From Fennellomyces sp. T-0311 (Eukaryota; Mucoromycota; Mucoromycetes; Mucorales; Lichtheimiaceae), in the NCBI GenBank assembly GCA_025266875.1, contig JALLLT010000028.1, forward strand, positions 124,001 through 188,000: a stretch of 64,000 nucleotides of DNA. Reading direction: 5' to 3'. Of this stretch, positions 34,289 to 46,596 are shown one piece after another. The position numbers and the translations under genes are program-made. The stretch's first letter is position 1; every line of letters begins with the position of its first letter. The notes under the pieces are model-generated. The model did not search any database, was not told the origin of the DNA, and was given only the letters and a program-made list of their open reading frames with translations.

Positions 34289-34811
34289 CTCGCCGCTGGT
34301 CGTTAACTTTGTTACTTTCTGTATCACGCATGCTACGTGAGAAAGCCACTTTTCATGCAACAAAGGCCACCTTCTTCCCGTGGTTCAATTTTGCAATTTT
34401 GGACATTATCATTGTTACACAACGTCTTTCATTATCAATTGAATGCGAAAGTGCGCGCTCAGCACTACTATTAATTCAAATGTAATAGGATGACCGACGC
34501 GATGGATATACTTGCCCTTCTGTACCGCGCATTTGACTTGTCATTACTGTTTTTTTGGCACGCAATGCTCACTTCATCTATTTGAAACTATCAACATTTT
34601 GGCCACGCTTTGATCGGACAGTACAAAGTGGATATGAATTTTACTACATATAGGTACTACCGGAAGAGTCCGTCATTGCTATTGTTGAATTAACAAGCCA
34701 GTTCGATCATGCAAAAGAAAGTCATCGGTAGACTCATGCGATAATGAAGATGCTGTATACCTTGAACCACATTTCTAGTACATTCTATAAATGTAAATCG
34801 GCCACTTTGCA
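34289..34811. other. Intergenic region
   Basis: Distal upstream flank of amine oxidase 2. Nothing recognised. Confidence 0.4.
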
Positions 34812-35270
34812 GTGGACTCCACATTTTCTGCGAAGCGAGATCTCGAAAGAAACCGAAAGTATCTTTCCGTCATGATAGTTCGCATGCTAATAAATCTATT
34901 TATAAATGCGTTTTATCAACTAAATAACAAACATCCATACTGCCCGCGCAGGTTGGTTAAGCCTTGGCGAGATCACAAAAACTCCTGCTCATTGAGTACA
35001 ACACAGACGCAGGAGCTACTTACAGCCTTTGGTGCCATCTCTGAATTACCAGCAGAGATACACTGCATCAGCTATATTATGAATTCTCTTCCACACTCCG
35101 ATGTTGGCTTGACCCGCGGCAAATGGCCGGACGTCTGTACAGCTCTACAGCGAGTAATTCACGAGATCGGCCGGTTAGTACACTCGAACGGCGACGGCGA
35201 CCAACCGGGGGAGTCCAACTCCAATACCCCTCAAACACCGAGCAGAATTATTCAAGAGAATCAGGACTGA
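34812..35270 (+). CDS. Possible small hypothetical protein
   Basis: Open frame of up to 152 codons. The first third looks like random sequence. The last roughly 95 codons have a protein-like make-up (TQELLTAFGAISELPAEIH, LTRGKWPDVCTALQRVIHEI, then a Gly/Asp/Ser/Asn-rich polar tail NGDGDQPGESNSNTPQTP). No domain recognised. The real start may be the Met at about 34872 or later, or the stretch could be the last exon of a gene whose other exons I could not find. Isolated between the amine oxidase pair and a hidden small gene. Confidence 0.3.
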   Translation: MDSTFSAKRDLERNRKYLSVMIVRMLINLFINAFYQLNNKHPYCPRRLVKPWRDHKNSCSLSTTQTQELLTAFGAISELPAEIHCISYIMNSLPHSDVGLTRGKWPDVCTALQRVIHEIGRLVHSNGDGDQPGESNSNTPQTPSRIIQENQD

Positions 35271-35790
35271 TATGCAAGTCATCTCTTTCTACACCGTCCT
35301 GTCTTTTTCACGTATCATATGCTTTTTCAGGCGTGAGTATGCCCGTTTCGCACTCGTATTATCTTAAATACTAGTGCTGCAAGGAAGAGACCATATGTCT
35401 ATAGGAACAGATCTAATAATTACCAAATAAATATATAGCTTTGAGCTGTCAACTAGGTAATGTGCACAGCACATGAATAAGCAGCTTTGTTACAATTTAT
35501 CCAGGCTAGATTGCCCTATAGAAATGTATCGTATATTTGTACTGCAGGTCGCAATCACACAAAAATCTTTCTGACATTTCCGAAATAAAAGTGTGATCCT
35601 TCACTGTAGGTACTTTATGAATTAAGCTACCTTGTGCGACCCTATTCTTTGAAAGGCTCCGTCATTCAGTGTATCAAGAACACAGCACCGTATACGTCGA
35701 GCTGAGGGTTTACTGCCAACTACTTGTCGCTGTACATAGAAAGCAATATAAGCTGAGAATTTTAAAATTTATGTAAGGGATAATGTGCCC
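35271..35790. other. Intergenic region
   Basis: AT-rich, with no coding-like frame seen. 3' flank of the small three-exon gene. Confidence 0.4.
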
Positions 35791-36326
35791 TTAGTTTCGT
35801 TTACGGTGATAGTTCACATTTGCCAGTCGACAAAAGTAATGGGCAATTTCTGTTTCACTGTTATAGTATTCGGCTTCGTGTAACACGTAGGTCAGAATGG
35901 CGCCATTTATGTACTACAAATAGCAATTAGAAGTAAGTATAGTTAGTTAAAAGCCTCAGCATCTAGTATAGCCAATGTCTTCAATGATATCATCCTTTAT
36001 GGCACAATGATTGCTCCTACTTGTGCCAAAACCTTTTTAGGGAAAAATTCCTCGTCACTCTCGTCCTCTTCAATGAATTGATGGGACAATCGTGCGTGGA
36101 CCTTTTTACCCTTGGTCATGCGTATTGACAAGTCGAAAATTGGCAACGTTGTAATCTCAGGCTCATGGTCGTCCTTGTGTGTACTAAATTTTTGTTATAT
36201 AATCATTCGCAAGTTTACTGGGCCCCCGATAGTTTGTATGGATGTGCAATAAGCTTGCCCACATTGATGTTGCAGTATGTACCTCCCATGGCGATCGCTA
36301 ATCACCCGTAACTCTCTGGCCGACAT
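35791..36326 (-). CDS. Small three-exon protein of unknown function (105 aa)
   Basis: Too short per exon to show as a long open frame. Exons 36326-36283, 36183-36033 and 35913-35791 have canonical GT..AG borders and phases that agree, giving 105 codons plus stop. It starts MSARELRVISDRHG, continues with PEITTLPIFDLSIRMTKGKK, has an acidic patch FIEEDESDEEFFPKK, and ends with a helix-rich segment YINGAILTYVLHEAEYYNS then YFCRLANVNYHRKRN. There is no signal peptide or membrane segment, and the C-terminus is basic. I do not recognise the family. Phase agreement across three exons and the biased composition argue for a real gene. It sits alone in a gene-poor tract. Confidence 0.55.
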
Positions 36327-36533
36327 TGCTCGTCAAAACATATTACTTACTTCATACTAATTACTAGTCAAACTAGATGCCATCATAGTTGATGGTATTT
36401 CAGTTCGAATCAATGGTTGATTAACTACGTATATAAACCTGCTTCAACCCAACAGTTGGGTTTTCCATACCGAGCGGTATTTAGTTCCTCTCTGGATGAT
36501 TACGTTACACTTATTTCCTATGTCTAGGGTAAT

Positions 36534-36706
36534 GGGGTGGTGCTAATTTCACAGTAACATTTTACAGCAGCTTTTCACGGCGAAGACCGGAACATTACCG
36601 GAGACCTGCAGCAAAAGTCCCCGGATTTTTATTGTGACAATTAATATATGGAGCTATCATGGTAGATATTTTACTGTGAAATGTTACTGTAAATTTATGT
36701 GACCCC
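36534..36706. mobile_element. MITE-like element, 173 bp
   Basis: Left end GGGGTGGTGCTAATTTCACA followed by GTAACATTTTACAG; the right end in reverse complement reads GGGGTCACATAAATTTACAG followed by TAACATTTCACAG. This is an imperfect terminal inverted repeat of about 33 bp on a 173-bp unit with no coding capacity. No convincing target-site duplication seen. Other copies would be needed to confirm it. Confidence 0.5.
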
Positions 36707-38287
36707 TTCTCGAGGAATTTCGGAAGCTGGCAGGGCGGTGGTCCGCGAGCGCTGCACTTGGACTAGCATCTGTTCTGAGTTGGGAAGGCATGGTCTTCGG
36801 TAGCGTGATTGATGTCTGAGAAATGCATGGTACATCTGTGTACTTGATTTACCTGGCATTTAGTTTCAATACCTTCTACTGGAGACACCACAACCTGATG
36901 AGCTTTGAAGAAAATCCAGGCAGTTGGTCGAGAGCTTGTAACACTGGAGTACTGTCTATCCCCAGGAGCGAAAGCACGGGACACGTTGTCTCGGGCTATA
37001 AGTTCCTGCTCCATATATCTCTCTTCTAATCTAAAGAGAAAGCGATAAGTGTATTTTGGAGCTCACAAGGTAGGTGGCAGCTAATTGTCGTATAAGCAAA
37101 GTATAGTTAAGATGCGGTCATGGCGATGGTCAACAACGATTGCACACATCCTTAGATTTTGTCAGCCAGAAGCTTCGTGTACACACTTCACGTGGGTACG
37201 TAGTATTAGACCTTGTGCTATGAAACATTCTTTTTTGACTACATTTCTGCGATGCTACTAGCTTACTGCTGCCGTGAGTGACCCCATTCATTATTCAGTA
37301 ATAGGATATGCATCCAAAATTCTAAACTATGAATATGCCGCTTTTACTGATGCCAATATAGATAAAAGGAAAGCCAGCCCTGGTTGAATATCTATACATA
37401 AACTTAAAGAAACCACATCAGACTATATCCTACTCTGTAGGCTTTTTTTTTGCAGAGATTGTTGAGAACGCTACCCATCTGTTACGTACTTGTCGACACA
37501 ATGACAATTCGAATGAAGAAACCCATTGATGCTTCATGTTTGGCCAAGGTAACTTATGTTACCACCTGTCACTCAGGCTGCTTTGTTCTTTTTTCTACCA
37601 AGATGCCTAGGTAGAAACTAAAAGGTCATCTCACACTGTTGTTAATAGCTAGCATGAATGTAATGTAGCAATACTTTTGACCATTCGTTATACACTATTT
37701 TATTTACAAAACCGGTGTTTAAAGGCTTACTTTGATTAGTAGTACGGTTTATCATGTGTCTTTTTTTGAATTTGAATACATAGGATCCGTCAGTGGCAGT
37801 ATTCTAAAGTGTCATAATGGAGTATGTATATGCAAATCAGAAACAATTAATTATGCGTAAATTCTGCCAGTACAAGGTTTTGCAAAGGTGCGGTTTTTGT
37901 CCACAACCTTGACATGGCATAAACTCGAATACCGTTTTACAGCAAAGGCTTGGAAATAGTGTTCCGTCCCCTCTTTTTTCATTGCGGGCAAGACGGGCTA
38001 TCTGAACCGTTCAAATAACAAGAGAAACCCCAAATTCGCGTGTGAATACTCCCATACCATATAATTCCCTATAGACAACATATGTGAACCCAATGACATA
38101 CGTAGTTATGAGAAACACCTGCTTCTAATTTACGTTGTGCAAGCATGCTGGGAAACTAAATCAGGTGGCGTTCCATTTTAGGCAAATTGAGGTTATGTAA
38201 AATTATGATCCGGTCGGCCGAACGCGCCGGTACCTGGATTTTTCATATATACAGGCACTACACTTTGTCTATTTTATTTATTTCGTG
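36707..38287. other. Intergenic region
   Basis: Two overlapping frames at 36763-37029 on opposite strands have no motif. A 16-codon start-like segment at 37501 (MTIRMKKPIDASCLAK) is followed by a GT, but the putative intron would be only 37 nt, so it is not called. The promoter of the nitrilase-like gene occupies the last few hundred bp. Confidence 0.4.
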
Positions 38288-40095
38288 ATGAACATACCAG
38301 AGAAATTGAAAACGCACCATTGGCTGACACTGCCTTTGTTTATTGTGGGGTAAAAAAAAGCCTTTTCGTGGAGTTAAAAATTTTAATGCATTGTCATTGC
38401 CTAGAGTATTTGCCAGTGGGTTTCAAGCAATACCTGTGGTGACCCTCCTGTACTTTCCCTTCTTACTTTATTATTCCCGAAAGCAATGGTTCAATGTGAT
38501 CATCGCCACTGGAGTAAACATGCTGTCACTTTGGGTTTCAGCTATCGGCTTTGCTGATGTTATATATGGCGATGGCAGATTCCAGCATCCATTCTTGATA
38601 TTAGGCAAGTTTATTCATAGGATAAAAAAGAAGAAAGTACCCCATTGTTGACATTTACTATAGTTGCAGCAATTGGAACTGGAATTCTTATGTTTTTCTG
38701 TCTGGCCAGTGACTACCTTGCAAACCGTCAAAGCTGTGCTGTTTTCAGGGTGCTCGTTTTCCCATTGTTATTCACCAGCATCTACTTCGGGATTATTGGA
38801 CGCGGATTTGGCTTTGGCGATGGATTTGTGTATTCAACCTCAGTCCTGCTTGGCTTCCCAGATATTGTACAAGGAGTGACATGGATGGTGGGTCGACCTG
38901 GCATCGACTTTGTTTTGGCTTTGTTTGCCACTGTCGTACTTGAGACCAAGACGGATAAATCATCATCCGATGAAGCCGAACAGCATGCAACAAATTGGAA
39001 AAAGCATCCGGCAACTTGGTTTACCATTCTAGTTACACTCTTGGCTCTTTTTGGTGGTTCTCAAATCCACATTCATCGAGGCTCATTCTTTCAAGTCGGA
39101 TACCCGGAATATGTTCCCAAAAGTATTCCTGTCGGATGCGTGATAGGTCCCGGTGGAATTGATCTAGAGCTTCAGAAAGACTATGATCGATGGTTTGATC
39201 GTTCCGCTACTCTTGTTAACGTAACGTTATTTTCTGCTACCTTTTTCTTATTGAATGACTCACGAATCTATAACAGGCTGGTGCAAAATTGGTCATGTGG
39301 TCAGAGGAAACAGCAGCTACGAGCAATGACGATGATGAAGCTGCCTTGATTAGCCGAGCACAGACTTTTGCGCAGGAAAATAACGTTTATCTCGCCTTCA
39401 CATACAACAGAACCATCGTGGATGACCTTACGGAAAACAAGCTTTTAGTGATTACCCCGCAAGGCGAAATTGCTATCAACTATTCAAAATCCCATCCAGT
39501 GCCCCTCATTGTATGCAACCCTCCAAAAGCATGCTACGGATATACACTAAATATACATGATTTGTATAGGAGCCTATTCAAGCAGGAAAGCCAGAGATTC
39601 CGTACATTGATACACCAGAATTTGGCCGCGTGGGCGTAGCCATTTGCTTCGATTTCAACTTCCCATCTTTCATTACGCAAGCCAGCAAATACAACATAGA
39701 TGTGATGCTGCAACCGTCATGGACGTGGGGTAAGGATAATTATTTTGCTATCATGTATCACCCATACTAATTTCTGTTATTGATTAGGACCCATTGGAAC
39801 GTATCATAGCCGAGGCAATGCACTCCGTGCTGTTGAAAATGGATTCACTATGCTTCGATGCGGTTCGCAAGGTTTCTCCGGTGTTTTTGAACCTGCATTG
39901 AACGGTATCTACACGCAACACGTTCCTGCCATTACCGATTCCGAGTACATCTTCCATCTCCCGATTCAAAAGCGCGCCGGAACACTCTATGGCTACACTG
40001 GAGATTTGTTTGGGTTCTTATGCTTGATCACTGGCGTTGGGGCCGCTTTATATTTGACCATCAAGCGTTTCCGAGATGACCAAATAAGAATTTAA
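38288..40095 (+). CDS. Membrane-bound carbon-nitrogen hydrolase, apolipoprotein N-acyltransferase (Lnt)-like
   Basis: Exons 38288-38349, 38405-38604, 38664-39220, 39277-39510, 39570-39729 and 39788-40095 give 506 aa plus stop. The N-terminal half has about six to seven hydrophobic segments (residues about 14-180). After that comes a nitrilase domain with the Glu-Lys-Cys triad: Glu283 in VMWSEETAA, Lys344 in NYSKSHPVPLI and Cys377 in VAICFDFNFPS. A last helix (FGFLCLITGVGAALYLTI) lies near the C-terminus. Topology and triad match bacterial Lnt, which N-acylates lipoproteins. Eukaryotic relatives exist but their substrate is unclear, so the acyltransferase role is inference. The second intron starts GC rather than GT (38605 GCAAGT), a GC-AG intron. 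Confidence 0.85.
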
Positions 40096-40269
40096 CTTAT
40101 CAGGCTTCGTTTTTATCTATATAATACGCGATATTTTCGATTATACCAATATAAATTACTTTTTTTTTGCTCAAATATCAATATTCAATTACGTTGTAAC
40201 GAAGTTTTTCGGCTACTTTCTGTTTACGCTACCATTTCCCTTTTCGGCACGCACTTGACCCTTGTGTTG

Positions 40270-40485
40270 ACCTCTATTCTATTATACGGTGCATCTGCAC
40301 ATTGATTCATCTTCATCTTCGCTCTGATTTTCCAAAGCTACCGACCTATTCTATTGTAAGATGCATCTGCACATTGATGTATCTCTTCGTTGTATCGATC
40401 TTCCCAGGCTACAGTCTTACTCTATTATATGGTGCATCTGCACCTTCGATTATCTTCTTCCGCACTTGGATCTATTACCAGTTGT
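40270..40485. repeat. Three imperfect tandem repeats of about 72 bp
   Basis: The block CTATTxTA-GxTGCATCTGCAC occurs at 40280, 40352 and 40423 with a period of 71-72 bp, and each block is followed by a pyrimidine-rich TCTTC stretch. The core TGCATCTGCA is nearly self-complementary. Located just 3' of the nitrilase-like gene. No coding role seen. Confidence 0.6.
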
Positions 40486-40800
40486 ACTTCCTATTTATCC
40501 CAGATTTTACCCCCGGCGCAGCCCGTTTTACCCACAGTCAGTGTATCCACAGAAACATATAAATACCCTTGTTGAATCAAATAAAATATAGCAGTTAGCT
40601 TGACCTGAATTAGCTTGATCATACCTTTCAGGAGCTTACATCTGTATTTGGTTAACCCACCCTTTCCATTTCTATTATTTCAACCTACTTGTGGATCCAC
40701 AACGTATACTCTCTATTACATTGCATAGACAATTCGCGTCCAAATGTTAACTCAGTATCCGTCAATATATATATAAAGCATATGCACAGTTTATTGTCAA
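40486..40800. other. Intergenic region
   Basis: Between convergent genes (nitrilase-like stop 40095, GH47 stop 40801). Nothing recognised beyond the tandem repeats. Confidence 0.4.
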
Positions 40801-43061
<2,261 letters not shown>

Positions 43062-43450
43062 GGTGTGCAAGTATAAAGAAAGGGAGAGAAAAGGGCGAAC
43101 CGCACTGGGAAAAAACAGCCGAACTTTAGTTTGCATGACCCGTGATCGGTCGGAAGAACTGGGCTTTCACTCTTTTGCTCGAATGCAAACTAGATTCACT
43201 ACCCTGCAATGACGACAATCATGAGTCATGGCAATGAAGTTTCTCCTGTCTTTTGCAAAAGCTCAAACTTGCTGCTGACATGCGCAGTACGCACGGTAAC
43301 TTTGACAACGAGGATCCTGTTGCCATCCTGCGGCGCATTATTATTTGTCAACTTTTAACGCCATGGCGACAAACAGTAGTTTCTGCAAGTGCTTCGTCTG
43401 GTTGCGTACCAAACATAAACAGCACATTTTTAATGATAAAATGCAGCTGA
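43062..43450. other. Intergenic region
   Basis: Promoter of the GH47 gene and 3' flank of the F-box/LRR gene. No other feature seen. Confidence 0.4.
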
Positions 43451-45106
43451 TCACTCAAAGGTCTGCTTTTCATAAAGACCGCTGCCCGAAACAGATGAAC
43501 ACATGGATGCCCTGAGCTGCTTCTCACCGCCTTTGACAAACGCCTTGATCCCCATCACAGTGATATTTTTGTTGTGCGCGACAGAGAGCAAGGACAGGCT
43601 TTTGACCAGCGCCAGCCGTTCGAGCACGCGATCCGTAAGAGTCGCCAGGAATGAGAAACTCAAGACAGAAAGCTGACCATCCATGAGTTTTTCAGCAAAG
43701 GCCAGCAGTGCCTCTTGCCCGATACAATACTGATGATGGTTCATTCCCAGATGCAGTTCGCGCAGCATTCGTATGGCACCCAAAGCCAACAGCCCTGAAT
43801 CGGAAACGCAGATATCATGGATCTTTACGGTTTGCAATCCGACGCTCAACGAAAGCGTGTCGAAAAGGTGCGGCGACACATGACTGACCAGATTGCTGTT
43901 GAGTTGTCTATCCAGTTGCAAATATTGCAAATGCTTCATGCTGCTTAGGACGTTGACCACCGAAACCAGTTGCGTGCTATCCAACGTGGTGGCCAAGTGC
44001 AGTTCTTCCAGATCGCGACAACCCAAAAGTAACTTGCTGCAGTCGCTCGCGGTCAGCTTCAAACCTTGCAGCGTTGCTGATTTTAATCGTGGTAGAGGAA
44101 TATGTGCCAGATCATTCCAAGGGATACCATCTTGATCGTTGACAAGTTCGATGTATTCCAGCTCTTTCTGTGATCGCTTGAGCAAGGGAATGATATGGTC
44201 CATGTCCTCCTTGCTTCCGAAAAGGATCAATTCGCGTAGACTGTGCAGGCTGGAGTCACTGTCGATCATTTCGCGCCATGCGTAGGGCCGTGTGCCCTTT
44301 GGACAGTTGCAGTCTCCATTCCATGCAACATAGCGTAGTTGTGGACAGAGTTCGACGGCAGTGTTGATATAGTTACTGGACTTTGTAACGTCGTAGTAAG
44401 GCTCTCGTTCGAGATTGCGCGATAGCACGAGTGCTTTTAGTCGTGGACTTTTACGCAGCATCGGAGCCACCCGATTCTCAAAGCTGTACACATTATCCAG
44501 ATGCAGATAGACCAGTTTTGTCGGAGCGAGATTGATATTGTCGTCTGGAGATGGAAGTTGTTGTATGCCGATTTGAAAGTCAAGCAGCAGCGTAAGGTGA
44601 GTCAAGTTGGACAAGTCGTTCAATAAACGTAGGATGGGTACGTCAAATGCATAGTTCGTGAGGGTCAACTCCTTCAATGTACCCTGAAACGGTACGATTT
44701 TCAGGAACAGGGGCGAAAAATCTCTTGCAAACGACGCGTGTGTTCGCACCTCTGCAACGGGCGGATCAGTTTCACAAGTATCATTTGGCATTGAGGTGCG
44801 ATACCAACCAAGCGAGGCAATGGCACATTCGGCGTCTTTGAGTGCTTTTAGTAATGGAAAAGGCTTTCGCTTAAACATCGATACCGTTTGAACGTGGGGC
44901 CCGAGACACCGGGTCAAGCAAACGTTGCTTCGTTCCCAGGAATTGAATGAGATCTGCAAAGTGGTCCATATGCTTTTGGTATAATTTGGGAATTCGTCAT
45001 GCCAACGTCGACACACGCGCATGCATTCGCAACAATCGCTCTGGCTAATGTGCGAAAGAATGGAGGTGATTGTTTCAAAAGGTAAAACCGTAGTGAATTC
45101 GACCAT
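43451..45106 (-). CDS. F-box / leucine-rich-repeat protein
   Basis: Single-exon gene of 551 aa. The N-terminus is an F-box (VLPFETITSILSHISQSDCCECMRVCRRWHDEF, split over residues about 7-40), the part that binds Skp1 in SCF ubiquitin ligases. The rest is a long series of irregular leucine-rich repeats, for example LKELTLTNYAFDVPILRLL, LKSATLQGLKLTASDCSKLL, LRELHLGMNHHQYCIG and KSLSLLSVAHNKNITVMGI. It therefore probably selects targets for ubiquitination. The target cannot be told; such proteins are numerous in Mucoromycota. The first true ATG is at 45106 (MVEFTTVLPFE); the frame is open 12 codons further upstream but lacks an ATG there. Stop at 43451. Confidence 0.8.
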   Translation of the reverse strand: MVEFTTVLPFETITSILSHISQSDCCECMRVCRRWHDEFPNYTKSIWTTLQISFNSWERSNVCLTRCLGPHVQTVSMFKRKPFPLLKALKDAECAIASLGWYRTSMPNDTCETDPPVAEVRTHASFARDFSPLFLKIVPFQGTLKELTLTNYAFDVPILRLLNDLSNLTHLTLLLDFQIGIQQLPSPDDNINLAPTKLVYLHLDNVYSFENRVAPMLRKSPRLKALVLSRNLEREPYYDVTKSSNYINTAVELCPQLRYVAWNGDCNCPKGTRPYAWREMIDSDSSLHSLRELILFGSKEDMDHIIPLLKRSQKELEYIELVNDQDGIPWNDLAHIPLPRLKSATLQGLKLTASDCSKLLLGCRDLEELHLATTLDSTQLVSVVNVLSSMKHLQYLQLDRQLNSNLVSHVSPHLFDTLSLSVGLQTVKIHDICVSDSGLLALGAIRMLRELHLGMNHHQYCIGQEALLAFAEKLMDGQLSVLSFSFLATLTDRVLERLALVKSLSLLSVAHNKNITVMGIKAFVKGGEKQLRASMCSSVSGSGLYEKQTFE

Positions 45107-45261
45107 TGCTGTTTGAAAAAGCAATTTGATTATCGGGAGCAATGATGCTAGTTACACCAAATGCGTTTACACTTGACAAGCGAATTCACAAGCATGATCA
45201 TTTACTTTACAGCGGATAACGTATGCATTTACAGGCAATGGTGTTCGGTGTACATTGAAAA

Positions 45262-45909
45262 CTAGTAAGGGTTTTCATCGCAAAAGCGAACAAGATCAGT
45301 AGGGTCATTGCTATAGTCTTGCACGCCACAAAGACATCGGCTGAGCCAGTATTCGTTGAACGAACAAAAGTCCGTAACCTTTCCTTCATTGACAAGTCGC
45401 TTGTAGGACTTGACCGCTGCTTCGGTGCATGAAGCGCATGCGCATACTTGTTGCATCAGCAACCCTTCTCTTCCGGCACTCGGAGCAGTAGCGCGTTGAT
45501 GAGCAGCAGTGCTGTTTGATTCGTCGTCGACATGTCCGCTGGATGAACTAGGCACCACCATGGGCTTCCGAATAGCCTCTTCAATGCCACTAGCCATCGC
45601 TTCTGTAGCCTTTTGTTTCTCAGCGCGACTTTGAACAGGTTGAGAACGAGCCTTGGTAAGAGCGCTCTTCATGTGTTCCTGCTTTTTTCTGATCCGCTCG
45701 GATCGTCTTTGCTTCTGGCCAGTGGCACCTTCTTTTTGGGCTGAAGGTTGCCTCGATGAGGAAGGATCAGAGGCGTTAATCAATACGAAAAAGATACCAA
45801 TGTAAACAACCAGGTACACTGAAATGCCCACAAAAATCATTTGGAGGAAGGGAAAAAAAGAATCGTGGCTGCCTGTCGACTTGGAATTGTTGTCTTTGAA
45901 CGACATCAT
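45262..45909 (-). CDS. Single-pass membrane protein with Cys-rich C-terminus, unknown function
   Basis: Single exon, 215 aa. A short polar N-terminus is followed by one strong transmembrane segment (about residues 21-45, FLQMIFVGISVYLVVYIGI then FFVLI). Next come a basic Arg/Lys/Gln-rich stretch (KQRRSERIRKKQEH), a low-complexity Ser/Ala linker and a Cys-rich C-terminal domain of about 65 residues containing CACASC, DFCSFNEYW, RCLCG and RFCDENPY. The basic flank after the helix suggests the C-terminus is cytosolic or nucleoplasmic (positive-inside), but this is inference. No named family recognised. Divergent from the PMT gene across 687 bp. Confidence 0.6.
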   Translation of the reverse strand: MMSFKDNNSKSTGSHDSFFPFLQMIFVGISVYLVVYIGIFFVLINASDPSSSRQPSAQKEGATGQKQRRSERIRKKQEHMKSALTKARSQPVQSRAEKQKATEAMASGIEEAIRKPMVVPSSSSGHVDDESNSTAAHQRATAPSAGREGLLMQQVCACASCTEAAVKSYKRLVNEGKVTDFCSFNEYWLSRCLCGVQDYSNDPTDLVRFCDENPY

Positions 45910-46596
45910 GTCGGATTATTTATCAAAACTTATCAATTGACTAGTGCGTGCTGTTGTCAGTTTCATGACAAATTGTTCATAATGCTGTCGTGTCAAGGGT
46001 ACCATGACCAGGTGCTAGATCGATAGATGACTCTAAGACGCTCGTGATCATTGGCTTCTTGGCCCATCCTATTGACACCTGTAGCGCGAACGCCGATTAA
46101 AGCGATGTGCGCATATATATATAATAATGCCTTGCGTCAGGAAGAATAAATCACTCATATTTACGAACAAACAAGGTAATGGATGCTGCCATTGTTTTTT
46201 TTACAGGGACCAACGCTTACATTTGCCCAGAGCAATACATCGACAGGGTGCAATTGACGCATTGGCAGTGATCCATCGACCTTTGGACAATGTGCGACCA
46301 TACCAATTTAGGAACAATTAGTGGACGCGACGGATAGCGCACAGACAAAGAGGGGGTTCACTTTATCAGTGAACCAGGCGGGCGATGTCAAGATATTGAG
46401 GCACGTACAGATGCAATGGCGCATAAATTGAGAATGGATTACATACCGTTGCTTTCAGGGGAATGGGAGGGGCGAGCCGCGGCTTTTGTTCTTGCATGGT
46501 GTGTGTTTTTTTATTATTATTTCGGAAACATGCTCCGCCTGCCTTTTAAAGCGTTAATTAGCCCAAATTCCCTTTTGTCTACCTTGACCATCACTT
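45910..46596. other. Divergent intergenic / promoter region
   Basis: Separates the membrane protein gene (-) and the PMT gene (+). Short frames at 46127-46321 and 46416-46596 have no motif. Confidence 0.4.

Noticed and set aside
36395..36440. Possible tRNA B-box (CAGTTCGAATCAATGG)
   Set aside because: No matching A-box, acceptor stem or anticodon arm could be folded around it.
37501..37610. Possible two-exon microgene (MTIRMKKPIDASCLAK...)
   Set aside because: The intron would be about 37 nt, shorter than any other in the window, and the second exon ends at once.
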